Shown one piece after another: positions 14,201 to 20,891 of a DNA stretch of 20,891 nucleotides. This DNA comes from DASZTU01 sp035493835 (GTDB lineage Bacteria; Pseudomonadota; Alphaproteobacteria; Rhizobiales; Devosiaceae): contig DATJHO010000072.1 in NCBI GenBank assembly GCA_035493835.1, positions 1 through 20,891 of the forward strand. Direction: 5' to 3'. Both the position numbers and the translations under genes were made by a program. The notes under the pieces were generated by a model that saw nothing but the letters and a program-made list of their open reading frames with translations, did no database searches and was not told the DNA's origin. Every line of letters begins with the position of its first letter. Position 1 is the stretch's first letter.

Positions 14201-16720
14201 CGGCTTGATGCCGATCCGGTCGACATCGGCCAGCACCGGCCGCGTCAGGCTGTGCTCGACGGTACGGCCATTGGTATCGACGAGGCTGAGCAGGATGTCG
14301 GCCTCGAGCGGGCGGGTGGTTTCCGTCGGTTGCGGCAGCACCACATCGGCGGTGGCATTGCCCTGCTCATCGGTGGTGCCGATGGTGCCGAGCGACTCGC
14401 GATCATTGGCAAAATCGTCGTCGAGGCGGCCAAAGCTGTAGCCCGGATAGCCTGCAAGAGAGCTGGTCGCCCGCACCACCGTATCCGCCTGTATCGCCAA
14501 ATTCGGCGCGGTCGCCCCGTAAAGATACTTTGCGGCGACCGTGATTGGCATTGCCGTGCCGACAGCGATCGGGCCATCCGGGGCGGTGACGTCAAAGGCC
14601 AGCCGCTGCGGCTCGAAATCCTCGACGAGAAAGCTCGTGTCCGAAAGCGGCGCGGCCTTGGGATCGGCATAGAGCTTGACGTGCCAGGCCCCCCGCATCG
14701 CCTCCTTGAGCAGCAGCACGGCGGCAAAATAACCGCCTGCGCCCTTGTCCTTCAGCACCTCATGGGTGCTCACGACACCATCCGGCCGCTCGATGTTCAT
14801 GGTGAGCGGCAGGCCGGCCACCGCCTTGGCGTGGGTGTCGCGCAGGAGCGCGGTCAGGAACACGGTTTCGCCCGGCCGGTAGACGCCGCGTTCGGTGGTC
14901 GCGAACAGGTCGAGAGGCCCCGGCGAGGCGCGGCCGTCGACGCCGCGATCCGTCAGGTCAAAGGCGGGCTTTGAGATATCGAGGAAGGCGTAGTCGCCCT
15001 TGTTCGTCTCGGCCACGAGCAGCTGTGGGCCACGGCCGCCCTCGCCGCGCGCGAGCCCCGGCGCAAAGCTCGCTTCGCCGCTTGCGTCGGTGGTCGCCTC
15101 GCCGAGAATTTCGTTATCGACGGCGACGAGCCGGAGATGCGCCCCTTCGACAGGCTTGGCGCTGGTGAGCGACCGGACGAAGGCGTGGATGCCGTCATCG
15201 CCCGAAACCGTGCTGAGGCCCAGATCGGTGACGATGAACCACTGCGTCGCGAGACTGTCGGACGAGTCCGCGTTGCTTCCCGAAACCTTGGCTGTCGCCA
15301 CATAGGCGCCGGGCTGCATGCTGGGCAGAACCTGGCCGACCGGAATGGCAGTGATCAAGGTGGCGTTCGGCGCGCCCTGCGCCAAATCGACCTGCCCGGC
15401 CCAGACCTTTTCGCCCTGTGTATCGGCTACGTCCTGCGCCGAATATTGGTCGAGCGTGCCGCCAAAAGTGCCATTGCGCACGGCGGTTGCGATCGAGCGG
15501 TCCCCGATCCGGTAGATCACGACATCGGCGGTCTTGGCGTTGACCGAGCTGATCGGAAGCCCGCCGCCGAGGCCGGCGGGCATCACATAGGCGTTGTTGG
15601 CGAAGGCAACGAACGGCTTGCGGTCGGGAACGTAGAGATTGAGATCGACGTCCTTGATCAGCTTTTCGCCGTCGGCGGAGGGGAGCCCCGCCCGCAGCCG
15701 GACATGGTAGCGGCGGCCGTGCTCGACCCCGGTGATGCAGATCTGGCTCTGCTCGGTTTCGACCGCGATCTGCGGCGCACCCTCGACCGCGACATAGGCC
15801 GAAAGATCGTTGCCGCCGGCCGGCAGGGCATCGGAAAACGTGGCGCAGATGCGCGGGCTCGCCGCATCGGCATCCACCGAGTTCGCGGTGACGCGGAAAC
15901 CGTGCTGCGCCACCGCCGCATCGAGCCGGGCCTCGAGCGCGGCGTCATCGACGAGCGACAGGCTGGTGCGGTAGGTCGCGATCGCTTCCTTCCACATCTG
16001 CCGCAGCTCCAGCGCATGCGCCAGCGCACCCAGGTCACGCGCCCGGTCCGCCGGGGTTTCCGCCATGAGGAAGGCGTTGAGCGAGGCGTCGGTCGCCGTT
16101 TGCGCCAGGTTGGAGAGGGTACTCGAATCGGGCTTCTTCGCCTCGGCATCGCCCTGCGCAAGCGCCACGCCGGCGAGCTTCATCCAGACAGCCGGATCGG
16201 TCTGAACGAGGGCGAGGGCCTGCCGATAAGAGGTCATCGCGCCAGCCGGGTTGGCCCTAGCCGCCGACGCATCACCGGAAGCGACGAGATCGGCAAAGAC
16301 GGCGCCCGAGGGCGGGGTATCGCTCTGCGGCAGGCCGGCGGCGAACTCGCGCGCTTCCTGCAGCAGGGTATCGGGCGGGAATGGCAGCTCGGCCTTGCGC
16401 GCATCGGCAATTGCTTCGGGGCTCGGCGACATGCTGATCTTGCCGGAGGAGGCGCCGGCAAAAGGCGCGGGCTGGCCGACACCGCTCTTGAGAAAGCACC
16501 AGCGCGCCTTGGTGTTGAAGGTGAAGGCGCGGCAGATATTGTCGCCCTGGCACGCCGCCTCGCAGTTCTGCAGCGTTGTGCCCTTCAGCACCGAATAGTC
16601 GAAGCCCGGCAGGTCGGTCCCCGGCAGCGGGGTGATCCCCCGCTCGGCAGCGGCCGATGCGCCTACCCCCAGCACCAGCGCAACGCAAAGCGCCAAGACG
16701 AACCGGACCAGCCCCGTCAT
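11228..16720 (-). CDS. yfhM: Bacterial alpha-2-macroglobulin (YfhM-type protease trap) with N-terminal PAN domain
   Basis: An 1830-residue periplasmic protease inhibitor of the bacterial alpha-2-macroglobulin family. A signal peptide (1-24, ending GASAAA) lacks a real lipobox, unlike the lipoprotein YfhM of E. coli. A PAN/Apple-like domain follows (about 28-98) with cysteines 53, 57, 63 and 75, then a helical TPR-like stretch (about 140-270) and the series of macroglobulin domains. The thioester motif CAEQ is present at Cys1379-Gln1382 (codon for Cys at 12584-12586) in the context YPYGCAEQVTSR, so covalent trapping of proteases should be possible. Cleavage of a bait region activates this bond in the family; the bait segment itself cannot be placed by eye. 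GGGGAGAA 4-11 bp before the ATG gives a good start. It is larger than E. coli YfhM (1653 residues), mostly through the N-terminal addition. It is followed directly by pbpC, its usual partner. Confidence 0.93.
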   Translation of the reverse strand: MTGLVRFVLALCVALVLGVGASAAAERGITPLPGTDLPGFDYSVLKGTTLQNCEAACQGDNICRAFTFNTKARWCFLKSGVGQPAPFAGASSGKISMSPSPEAIADARKAELPFPPDTLLQEAREFAAGLPQSDTPPSGAVFADLVASGDASAARANPAGAMTSYRQALALVQTDPAVWMKLAGVALAQGDAEAKKPDSSTLSNLAQTATDASLNAFLMAETPADRARDLGALAHALELRQMWKEAIATYRTSLSLVDDAALEARLDAAVAQHGFRVTANSVDADAASPRICATFSDALPAGGNDLSAYVAVEGAPQIAVETEQSQICITGVEHGRRYHVRLRAGLPSADGEKLIKDVDLNLYVPDRKPFVAFANNAYVMPAGLGGGLPISSVNAKTADVVIYRIGDRSIATAVRNGTFGGTLDQYSAQDVADTQGEKVWAGQVDLAQGAPNATLITAIPVGQVLPSMQPGAYVATAKVSGSNADSSDSLATQWFIVTDLGLSTVSGDDGIHAFVRSLTSAKPVEGAHLRLVAVDNEILGEATTDASGEASFAPGLARGEGGRGPQLLVAETNKGDYAFLDISKPAFDLTDRGVDGRASPGPLDLFATTERGVYRPGETVFLTALLRDTHAKAVAGLPLTMNIERPDGVVSTHEVLKDKGAGGYFAAVLLLKEAMRGAWHVKLYADPKAAPLSDTSFLVEDFEPQRLAFDVTAPDGPIAVGTAMPITVAAKYLYGATAPNLAIQADTVVRATSSLAGYPGYSFGRLDDDFANDRESLGTIGTTDEQGNATADVVLPQPTETTRPLEADILLSLVDTNGRTVEHSLTRPVLADVDRIGIKPNFSADGLPEGSEAGFNVIAVDPSGKTIAKPGLSWTLSRVETNYQWFREGSAWKWEAVTTTSKVANGTVDALASGPATVSATVRSGRYRLEVDSAGDKPSSTTYEFYAGYYYPDAGTDTPDKLTVALDKKAYRAGDTAHLRLDPQFAGTALVMVVDDRIIDMKAVDVPAGGTTVDLPVTDQWSPGAYVTATLYRPASAAEKRMPSRALGLAFADVDPGNLKLDVGLDAPKETLPRQVFTAKINLGNVAAGQKAYVAVAAVDLGILNLTNFKTPDPDGWYFGQRQIGVDLRDLYGKLIDPTQGMPGALRSGGDEAAARLGTPPATSVLVALDSGIVDVGPDGTATVSFDMPDFNGTVRLMAMAWTDSAVGHASADVIVHDPVVVNLSPPRFLRLGDKSRLLVEINNVSGPAGTYRVSLDPGTGLSTDAPETSFDLPAGGRKSLDLSLTGAAIGDQPLKLTVTGPTGNALVKQLTLGVRAASAAVTTKSLISIPPGATIRLDKSRFAGLVPHSATLMLAVGPIARLDVPGLLYALDRYPYGCAEQVTSRALPLLYLNEVAQMVGLGTDDALRQRVKDAIADLLSKQTSSGAFGLWGPEDDGDDDLWLDSYVTEFLLRAKKEGYDVPKTALDMALDNLGNRVSSAPDFSDGGEDIAYALYDLARGGRAAIGDLRYYFEARLNNFGSPLAKAQLGAALALYGDRTRSASAFAAAVEGLNAPDDPHGYRTDYGSRLRDMAGVVALAAEFSPSGIDVAALTQKLAGLRDLAKYTSTQEDAWTLVAASSLAREAGKGSVTIDGQALTGSVYRRYDQEHFDTAPVTIVNNGNTPTEASVSLTGIPAVPPPASSQGFVITRAYFKPDGSKADLTEVHQNDRFVVVLSINSTALGSGQYVVADPLPGGFEIENPDLAASGDTSDMSWLKVDAPKHTEARTDQYVAAFQYGSQTPSFSTAYMVRAVSPGAFVLPGATVEDMYRPELRGNTDAGRIEIGPPGP

Positions 16721-16841
16721 GATCTTCTCCCCCCAAGCCCCCAGGCTTTGCGACGCATCCTATGGGGCCGCCATGTCGGGGTAAAGACGGGCAATTGCAG
16801 AGAAAAATACAATGTCGGCCCGGCATTCAACCGCTATTCAG
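16721..16841. other. Intergenic region between ABC importer operon and alpha-2-macroglobulin gene
   Basis: These 121 bp must contain both the end of the ABC transcript and the promoter of the alpha-2-macroglobulin/pbpC unit, unless the genes are read through. On the minus strand a weak stem is followed by TTGTATTTTT (about 16805-16814), which could serve as terminator. TTGAAT with TATTTT at 15-bp spacing might be a promoter, but neither is convincing. Confidence 0.3.
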
Positions 16842-18524
16842 CTAGACCTCGACGGCGCCGCCTCGGCGTAACAGCGCCAGTGCGGCGAGCGGCAGCATGG
16901 TCGTGACCAGGATTGCAATAAAAGCCATCGCCATGCCGAGCCCGATCGAGCCCTGCTCGAACTGCTGCCAGATGAAGGTCGAGATCGTCTGCATGCCAAC
17001 CGGGGCGATAACGATGGAGGCCACCAGTTCGCGCGAGGCGACGGCAAACACCAGGAGCATCGAGGCGGCAAGGCTCGGCCCGATCAGCGGCAGCACGATG
17101 CGCACGAAGGCGACTAGCCCGTTGGCGCCGGAGACGCGCGCCGCGGCCTCGAGGTTGTCGCCGATCTGCTGTAGGGCCGCCGTAGCATAGCGCACCGGCT
17201 GGGGCAAAAGGATGCAACAATAGGCGAGAAGCAGGATGAGCGGCGTGTTGTAGGGCGTGATCGGCAGGCCCGGAAAGTTCCACGCAAGGATCAGCCCCAC
17301 CGCGACGACGATACCCGGCAGCGCGTTGGGCAAAACCGTCAGCGCATCGAGCAGGAAGCGGCCGCGGGCCCGAGTTTTTACCACCACATAGGAGGCGGTG
17401 GCGCCGAGCAGGCCCGTGACCAGCGCGGTCGCAATGCCCAAAAGCAGCGAATTGACCAGCGCCTCGAGTGCCCCGGCGCCGTCATTGAGGATCGCGCGGA
17501 AATTGTCGAAGCCGAAATTGCCGGGCGCCAATCCGCCCGAAAGGGTTTTTGACAGCGCCGTCAGCACGATGGCGAGGAGCGGCGCGACCGTTGCGAGGAC
17601 CGCAACCAGCGCAAAGCCAGCAACAACCGGCACCGCCCATCGGCCGAGCGGGCGCTTGTCCTTGGCCTGCGGCTTGCCGCCCGTCGTCACGTAGGAGCCT
17701 CGCTTCAGCACCTGGCGCTGCAGCAGGAAGGCGATGAAGGAGAGGCACACCAGGAGCAGCGACAGGATCGCCGCGCCGGGCAGGTCGATCGGCCAATCGG
17801 AAATACGCAGGTCAATGCCGGTCACCAACACCTGGAACCCCGCGGTGCGGCCGAGGGCCGCGGGCGTGCCATATTCCTCGATGGCCATGGCGAAAACGAG
17901 CAGCAGGCTCCCCGCTAGCCCGGGCGTTGCCAACGGCAGAGTGAGACGCCAGAACGCCTTGGCCGGTGAAGCGCCGAACACCCGCCCGACATCGGCATAG
18001 CGAGCCCCCACGGCCTCGACGGTCCGCGACACGGCGAAATAGACCACCGGCAGTGTGTTGAAGGTCATCACGAAGACCATGCCGGCGGGCGAAAACAGGA
18101 ACGAGGCGAGATTGAACCCCGCGATCTGCTGCAGATACCCGTGCGGCTGCAGCGTCATGATCCAGCCGAGGGTCGCGATATAGGGCGGGATCATGAACGG
18201 AACGAGCAGGATCGCGTCCCAGAGCACGGCGAGCGGCACGCGGAACAGCGCCCGGCAGACGGCCAGCGGCACCGCGACCATGGCCGAAAGCACCACCACG
18301 CCGGCGCCCAGCAGCACCGTATTGATCGCCATGCCGACCAGCGCCCCATCGCCGAGTGTCGCGGCGAATTCGCTGAACGGGGCGGCGAGTGAGCCGCTTC
18401 CCAATTGCGGAAATATGGCTTGCAGGATGATGAAGACGAAGGGTACCGCGACGACGAGCACAAGTCCCGCCGCCGCGCCCCAAACTGCCGGCGTTGCCCC
18501 GCCGACGCGACCCTTCGTCTTCAT
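16842..18524 (-). CDS. ABC importer permease, fused two-domain (FbpB/AfuB type)
   Basis: A 560-residue inner-membrane protein made of two fused permease halves with about 12 transmembrane segments in all. Each half carries the EAA-type loop that contacts the ATPase: about 169-197 (ending GASPAKAFWRLTLPLATPGL) and about 459-485 (ending GANGLVAFVRIVLPLIGPSL). A hydrophilic linker, YVTTGGKPQAKDKRP (278-292), joins the halves. This double-permease layout is typical of ferric-iron-type importers (FbpB, AfuB, SfuB) and some related phosphonate or thiamine systems. The start is the ATG at 18522-18524, 12 bp after the stop of the binding-protein gene, so it is the last gene of a three-gene operon. 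Substrate unknown. Confidence 0.92.
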   Translation of the reverse strand: MKTKGRVGGATPAVWGAAAGLVLVVAVPFVFIILQAIFPQLGSGSLAAPFSEFAATLGDGALVGMAINTVLLGAGVVVLSAMVAVPLAVCRALFRVPLAVLWDAILLVPFMIPPYIATLGWIMTLQPHGYLQQIAGFNLASFLFSPAGMVFVMTFNTLPVVYFAVSRTVEAVGARYADVGRVFGASPAKAFWRLTLPLATPGLAGSLLLVFAMAIEEYGTPAALGRTAGFQVLVTGIDLRISDWPIDLPGAAILSLLLVCLSFIAFLLQRQVLKRGSYVTTGGKPQAKDKRPLGRWAVPVVAGFALVAVLATVAPLLAIVLTALSKTLSGGLAPGNFGFDNFRAILNDGAGALEALVNSLLLGIATALVTGLLGATASYVVVKTRARGRFLLDALTVLPNALPGIVVAVGLILAWNFPGLPITPYNTPLILLLAYCCILLPQPVRYATAALQQIGDNLEAAARVSGANGLVAFVRIVLPLIGPSLAASMLLVFAVASRELVASIVIAPVGMQTISTFIWQQFEQGSIGLGMAMAFIAILVTTMLPLAALALLRRGGAVEV

Positions 18525-18536
18525 CGTTTCAACCGA

Positions 18537-19490
18537 TCACTTGAAGGTGTCGGCGAAGGCGGCGAGCGTGTCCTTGCGTGAGGCATAGACCGACTTGACG
18601 TCGTACTTGAGCAGCGAGAGCTGGCTGATGAGCGGCCGGTTGGCCTTCACATCGGTACGGGCCGGCATCAGGTAGTCGGCGGCGACCGCGGCCTGGCCTT
18701 CGTCCGACAACATGTAGTCGATGAACTGCTTGGCCTGGTCCTGGTTCTTCGACCACTTGAGGATCATGGCCGGACGCGGCGCGATCACGGTGCCCGACTT
18801 GGGGAAGATCACCTTGATCGACTCGCCCTTGGCCTCGCTGGCGAGCGAAATGTAGTCGACTGCGCCGAACACGGCAGCCTTGGCGCCCTGCATCACCGGG
18901 TTGAGGGCGTCGGCATTGGCACCGGCGACGATCGCGCCGTTGCTCTTGAGGCCCTTGAACAGCTTCCAGCCGTCCTTGCCTTCGAGCGCGGCGACGAGCT
19001 CAAAGCTGGAGCCGGACTGCGCCGGATCGGGAACGGTCACCAGATCCTTATACGCCGGCTTGGTGAGATCGGCCCACTCGACCGGCTCGGGGGTGTTGCT
19101 CTTGGGGTTCCAGGCGATGCCCAGCGCCGAGACGCCCTGCGCGACGGCGTCCTTGGTCTTGAGGAAATCCGGAACATTGGCCGCATTCGGGCTGGTGTAG
19201 TCGACGAGCCAGCCGCGCTTGTCGAAGGAAGTTGCGGTGTCCCAGGACGCCGAGATCAGCACGTCAACCTTGGGGTTCGACGCCTCGGCCTCGATGCGGG
19301 CCATGACCTTGCCGGTGGTCGCCTGGAAGACGTTGACCTTGATACCAGTCTTGGCGGTAAAGCCCTTGGAGAGCGTATCGATCAGGTCCTGCGGACCTGC
19401 GGTATAGACGGTGATGTCGGCATAGGCGGCGGAGGTCGCGAAAATGCTCGCTGCGGCGAGCATACCGACACCGATGATTGACTTGAGCAT
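18537..19490 (-). CDS. ABC importer periplasmic substrate-binding protein (AfuA/FbpA class)
   Basis: A 317-residue protein with a clear signal peptide (1-24, cleaved after AAYA) and mature start DITVYTAGPQDLID, the form of the family 1/8-like extracellular binding proteins used for ferric iron, 2-aminoethylphosphonate and similar ligands. Other family marks are ATTGKVMARIEAEA (57-70), DVLISASWDT (76-85), GIAWNP (124-129) and the hinge/C-lobe segment FPKSGTVIAPRPAMILK (229-245). The adjacent tyrosine pair that coordinates iron in FbpA proteins is not seen; the matching region reads FGAVDYISLASEA (208-220) with one tyrosine. Iron is therefore uncertain and an organic or phosphorylated ligand is possible. 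AGGGAG stands 7 bp before the ATG. It is the second gene of the operon, between ATPase and permease. Confidence 0.9.
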   Translation of the reverse strand: MLKSIIGVGMLAAASIFATSAAYADITVYTAGPQDLIDTLSKGFTAKTGIKVNVFQATTGKVMARIEAEASNPKVDVLISASWDTATSFDKRGWLVDYTSPNAANVPDFLKTKDAVAQGVSALGIAWNPKSNTPEPVEWADLTKPAYKDLVTVPDPAQSGSSFELVAALEGKDGWKLFKGLKSNGAIVAGANADALNPVMQGAKAAVFGAVDYISLASEAKGESIKVIFPKSGTVIAPRPAMILKWSKNQDQAKQFIDYMLSDEGQAAVAADYLMPARTDVKANRPLISQLSLLKYDVKSVYASRKDTLAAFADTFK

Positions 19491-19514
19491 GCGGAAACTC
19501 CCTGGGATCGATGC

Positions 19515-20606
19515 TTAATCGGCTGTGAACCAGCGTAAACGCCGGGGCTCGATCCTCACCCCCACGTGTTCTCCCGCCTCTAAGCGGACGTCGCTGAGCA
19601 ATTGCAGCTCGAGCGGCGAAATTTCATTGCCGACGCGGACGGTGGCGAGGTGCCCGTCGCCGCGGAACTGCGAGCGCATCACGCGCCCGGGCACGGCGTC
19701 TGCGCCCGGCCCGACCAGCCGCACGGCGCCGCGCGCCAACAGGACCTTTGCGGCGTTGGCCGGCGGCGGGGCATCGGCGTCGGCATCGAGCCGGACGCCC
19801 GCGCCCGCAATCCAGAAGGCGCCGTCGCGATATTCGAGCGGCGCCACCGCGCCGAGCTTGAGGAATTCGGCGATTCCTGGGCTTGCAGGGCTATCGACCA
19901 GCATCTCGGGCGAGGCTAGTTGCACGATCTCGCCCCGGCGCATCACCGCGACCTCGTCGGCCAGGGTAAACGCCTCGCTGTGGTCGTGCGTCACATAGAT
20001 CGCGGTCAGCCCGAGCCGCGACAGCAGCAAGGCAAGTTCTTCGACCATGGTTTCGCGCAGTTCGCGGTCGAGATTGGAAAGCGGCTCGTCGAACAGCACC
20101 AGCGCCGGTTCGCCCACGATGGCGCGCGCGATCGCGACGCGCTGCTGCTGCCCGCCGGAGAGCTCACCCGGGTTGCGCCCACCAAAACCGGCAAGCCCGA
20201 CCCGATCGAGTGCCCGGGCGACCCGTTCGTCGCGCTCGGCCCGGCCGACCCCGCGCATCTCGAGCGGGAAGGCGACATTGCGCCCGACGCTCAGATGCGG
20301 CCAGAGCGCATAATCCTGAAATACCATGCCGAGGCCGCGCTTTTCCGGCGGCACGAAAGTCCCGGTCGCGGCATCCGCCACGACGCGCCCGTCCAAAGTA
20401 ATCGATCCGGTATCGGGGGCGAGCAAACCTGCGACCAGGCGCAATAGTGTGGTCTTGCCGCAGCCCGAAGGCCCAAGCAGCGCCAGCGTTTTGCCCCTGG
20501 CCAGCGACAGATCGATCCCGCTCAGAATCGATACTTTATTATAGCTGAGCCCGAGCCCAGCCGTGTCGACGGCGGCAATCGCCGTTCGGCCAGAAGATGC
20601 CTTCAT
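19515..20606 (-). CDS. ABC importer ATP-binding protein (FbpC/PotA-like, TOBE domain)
   Basis: A 363-residue cytoplasmic ATPase that drives the importer encoded downstream. It has Walker A GPSGCGKT (45-52), Q-loop Gln97 (VFQDYALWPH), the signature LSGGQQQR (149-156), Walker B LVLFDEP (169-175) with catalytic Glu174, the D-loop SNLD (177-180) and switch His207 (VTHDHSEA). The C-terminal part (about 265-363) is a TOBE-like regulatory domain ending RIEPRRLRWFTAD. Length and DYALWPHLSV wording fit the iron/polyamine/sulfate (CUT1-like) importer ATPases. It is the first gene of the operon and ends 24 bp before the binding protein. The ATG at 20604-20606 lacks an evident ribosome site; no alternative start lies closer to the conserved region. 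Confidence 0.94.
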   Translation of the reverse strand: MKASSGRTAIAAVDTAGLGLSYNKVSILSGIDLSLARGKTLALLGPSGCGKTTLLRLVAGLLAPDTGSITLDGRVVADAATGTFVPPEKRGLGMVFQDYALWPHLSVGRNVAFPLEMRGVGRAERDERVARALDRVGLAGFGGRNPGELSGGQQQRVAIARAIVGEPALVLFDEPLSNLDRELRETMVEELALLLSRLGLTAIYVTHDHSEAFTLADEVAVMRRGEIVQLASPEMLVDSPASPGIAEFLKLGAVAPLEYRDGAFWIAGAGVRLDADADAPPPANAAKVLLARGAVRLVGPGADAVPGRVMRSQFRGDGHLATVRVGNEISPLELQLLSDVRLEAGEHVGVRIEPRRLRWFTAD

Positions 20607-20644
20607 CAGGATGGGTGCCCGGGTGGAACTATGGCGCGACCACT

Positions 20645-20675
20645 ATTAGAGCCGGGCGACACTTTTATGACGCAA
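20645..20675 (-). promoter_or_regulatory. Candidate promoter for the ABC importer operon
   Basis: On the minus strand TTGCGT (20670-20675) and TCTAAT (20645-20650, five of six consensus bases) are spaced by 19 bp. This predicts a transcript start near 20638 and a leader of about 30 nt before the ATPase ATG. The surrounding 20640-20760 is richer in A and T than the genes. A perfect 10-bp palindrome, CGACGCGTCG (20678-20687), lies just upstream and could be an operator. Spacing is longer than ideal, so this is tentative. Confidence 0.3.
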
Positions 20676-20891
20676 TTCGACGCGTCGCAGAGACAGAATA
20701 CGGCTTCAGTTCTAAACGAGATTTCATGCTCTGCAGGCATTCCGACGATGCCTTTTTGCTGCTCGGTTTCCGCCCGAATTGTCGGAGACGGCGACGCCAA
20801 CAGGCCTTGCAACAGCATCCGCCGCGTCAATAGATTGCGGACGCCAGCTACGGCTTAAAGCCCGATTTTACGGAACTCGCATGCACGACCC

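Noticed and set aside
20606..20830. Possible 74-residue gene upstream of the ABC ATPase, stop overlapping its ATG
   Set aside because: It needs a TTG start, has no recognised domain, its later codons lack the strong GC third-position bias of the neighbours, and it covers the AT-richer DNA with promoter-like boxes. It cannot be fully excluded.
20881..20891. ATG at the right edge that might start a divergent plus-strand gene
   Set aside because: Only 11 bases remain, with no clear ribosome site, so no claim can be made.

Overview
The window is GC-rich (roughly 65% by eye) with compact, partly overlapping genes. Its gene content points to an alphaproteobacterium: a DUF1150-like protein, a FixL/FixJ-type two-component pair, and a periplasmic alpha-2-macroglobulin coupled to PBP1C. 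Hyphomicrobiales, perhaps Devosia-like, is my best guess. That placement is an inference from family content, not from a marker gene. No phage, insertion sequence, integrase, CRISPR array or rRNA is visible, so this reads as ordinary chromosome.

Layout. At 1-152 (minus) is the start of a TetR/AcrR-type regulator cut by the window edge, with operator-like repeats in front of it. An 18-bp-arm palindrome follows in the spacer. At 538-4237 (plus) lie a MurA-type enolpyruvyl transferase, a Gfo/Idh/MocA oxidoreductase and an extended-SDR reductase. They are separated by real intergenic gaps, one of them holding a C-rich/G-rich repeat. tRNA-Ala(CGC) is at 4311-4386. From 4618 to the right edge all genes are on the minus strand. 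Read in their own direction they form three groups: an ABC importer (ATPase, binding protein, fused permease); an alpha-2-macroglobulin/PBP1C pair; and a PAS-rich histidine kinase, FixJ-like regulator and stand-alone receiver, followed by a small DUF1150-like protein.

How the genes work together. The alpha-2-macroglobulin and PBP1C genes overlap or nearly abut and match the widespread bacterial pairing of a thioester protease trap with a peptidoglycan repair synthase in the periplasm. The kinase gene overlaps its regulator by 4 bp (ATGA), so they are a cognate pair. The receiver-only protein downstream probably belongs to the same phosphorelay. The ABC genes encode all parts of one type I importer of the ferric-iron/phosphonate-type binding-protein class; the substrate cannot be read from the sequence.

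The observation most worth a second look is the MurA homologue. It has Asp at the position of the fosfomycin-reactive Cys115 of E. coli MurA while keeping the other catalytic residues. I looked for an undescribed system on both strands and did not find one I could support. The remaining curiosities are regulatory-scale repeats and the PAN-domain head of the alpha-2-macroglobulin.
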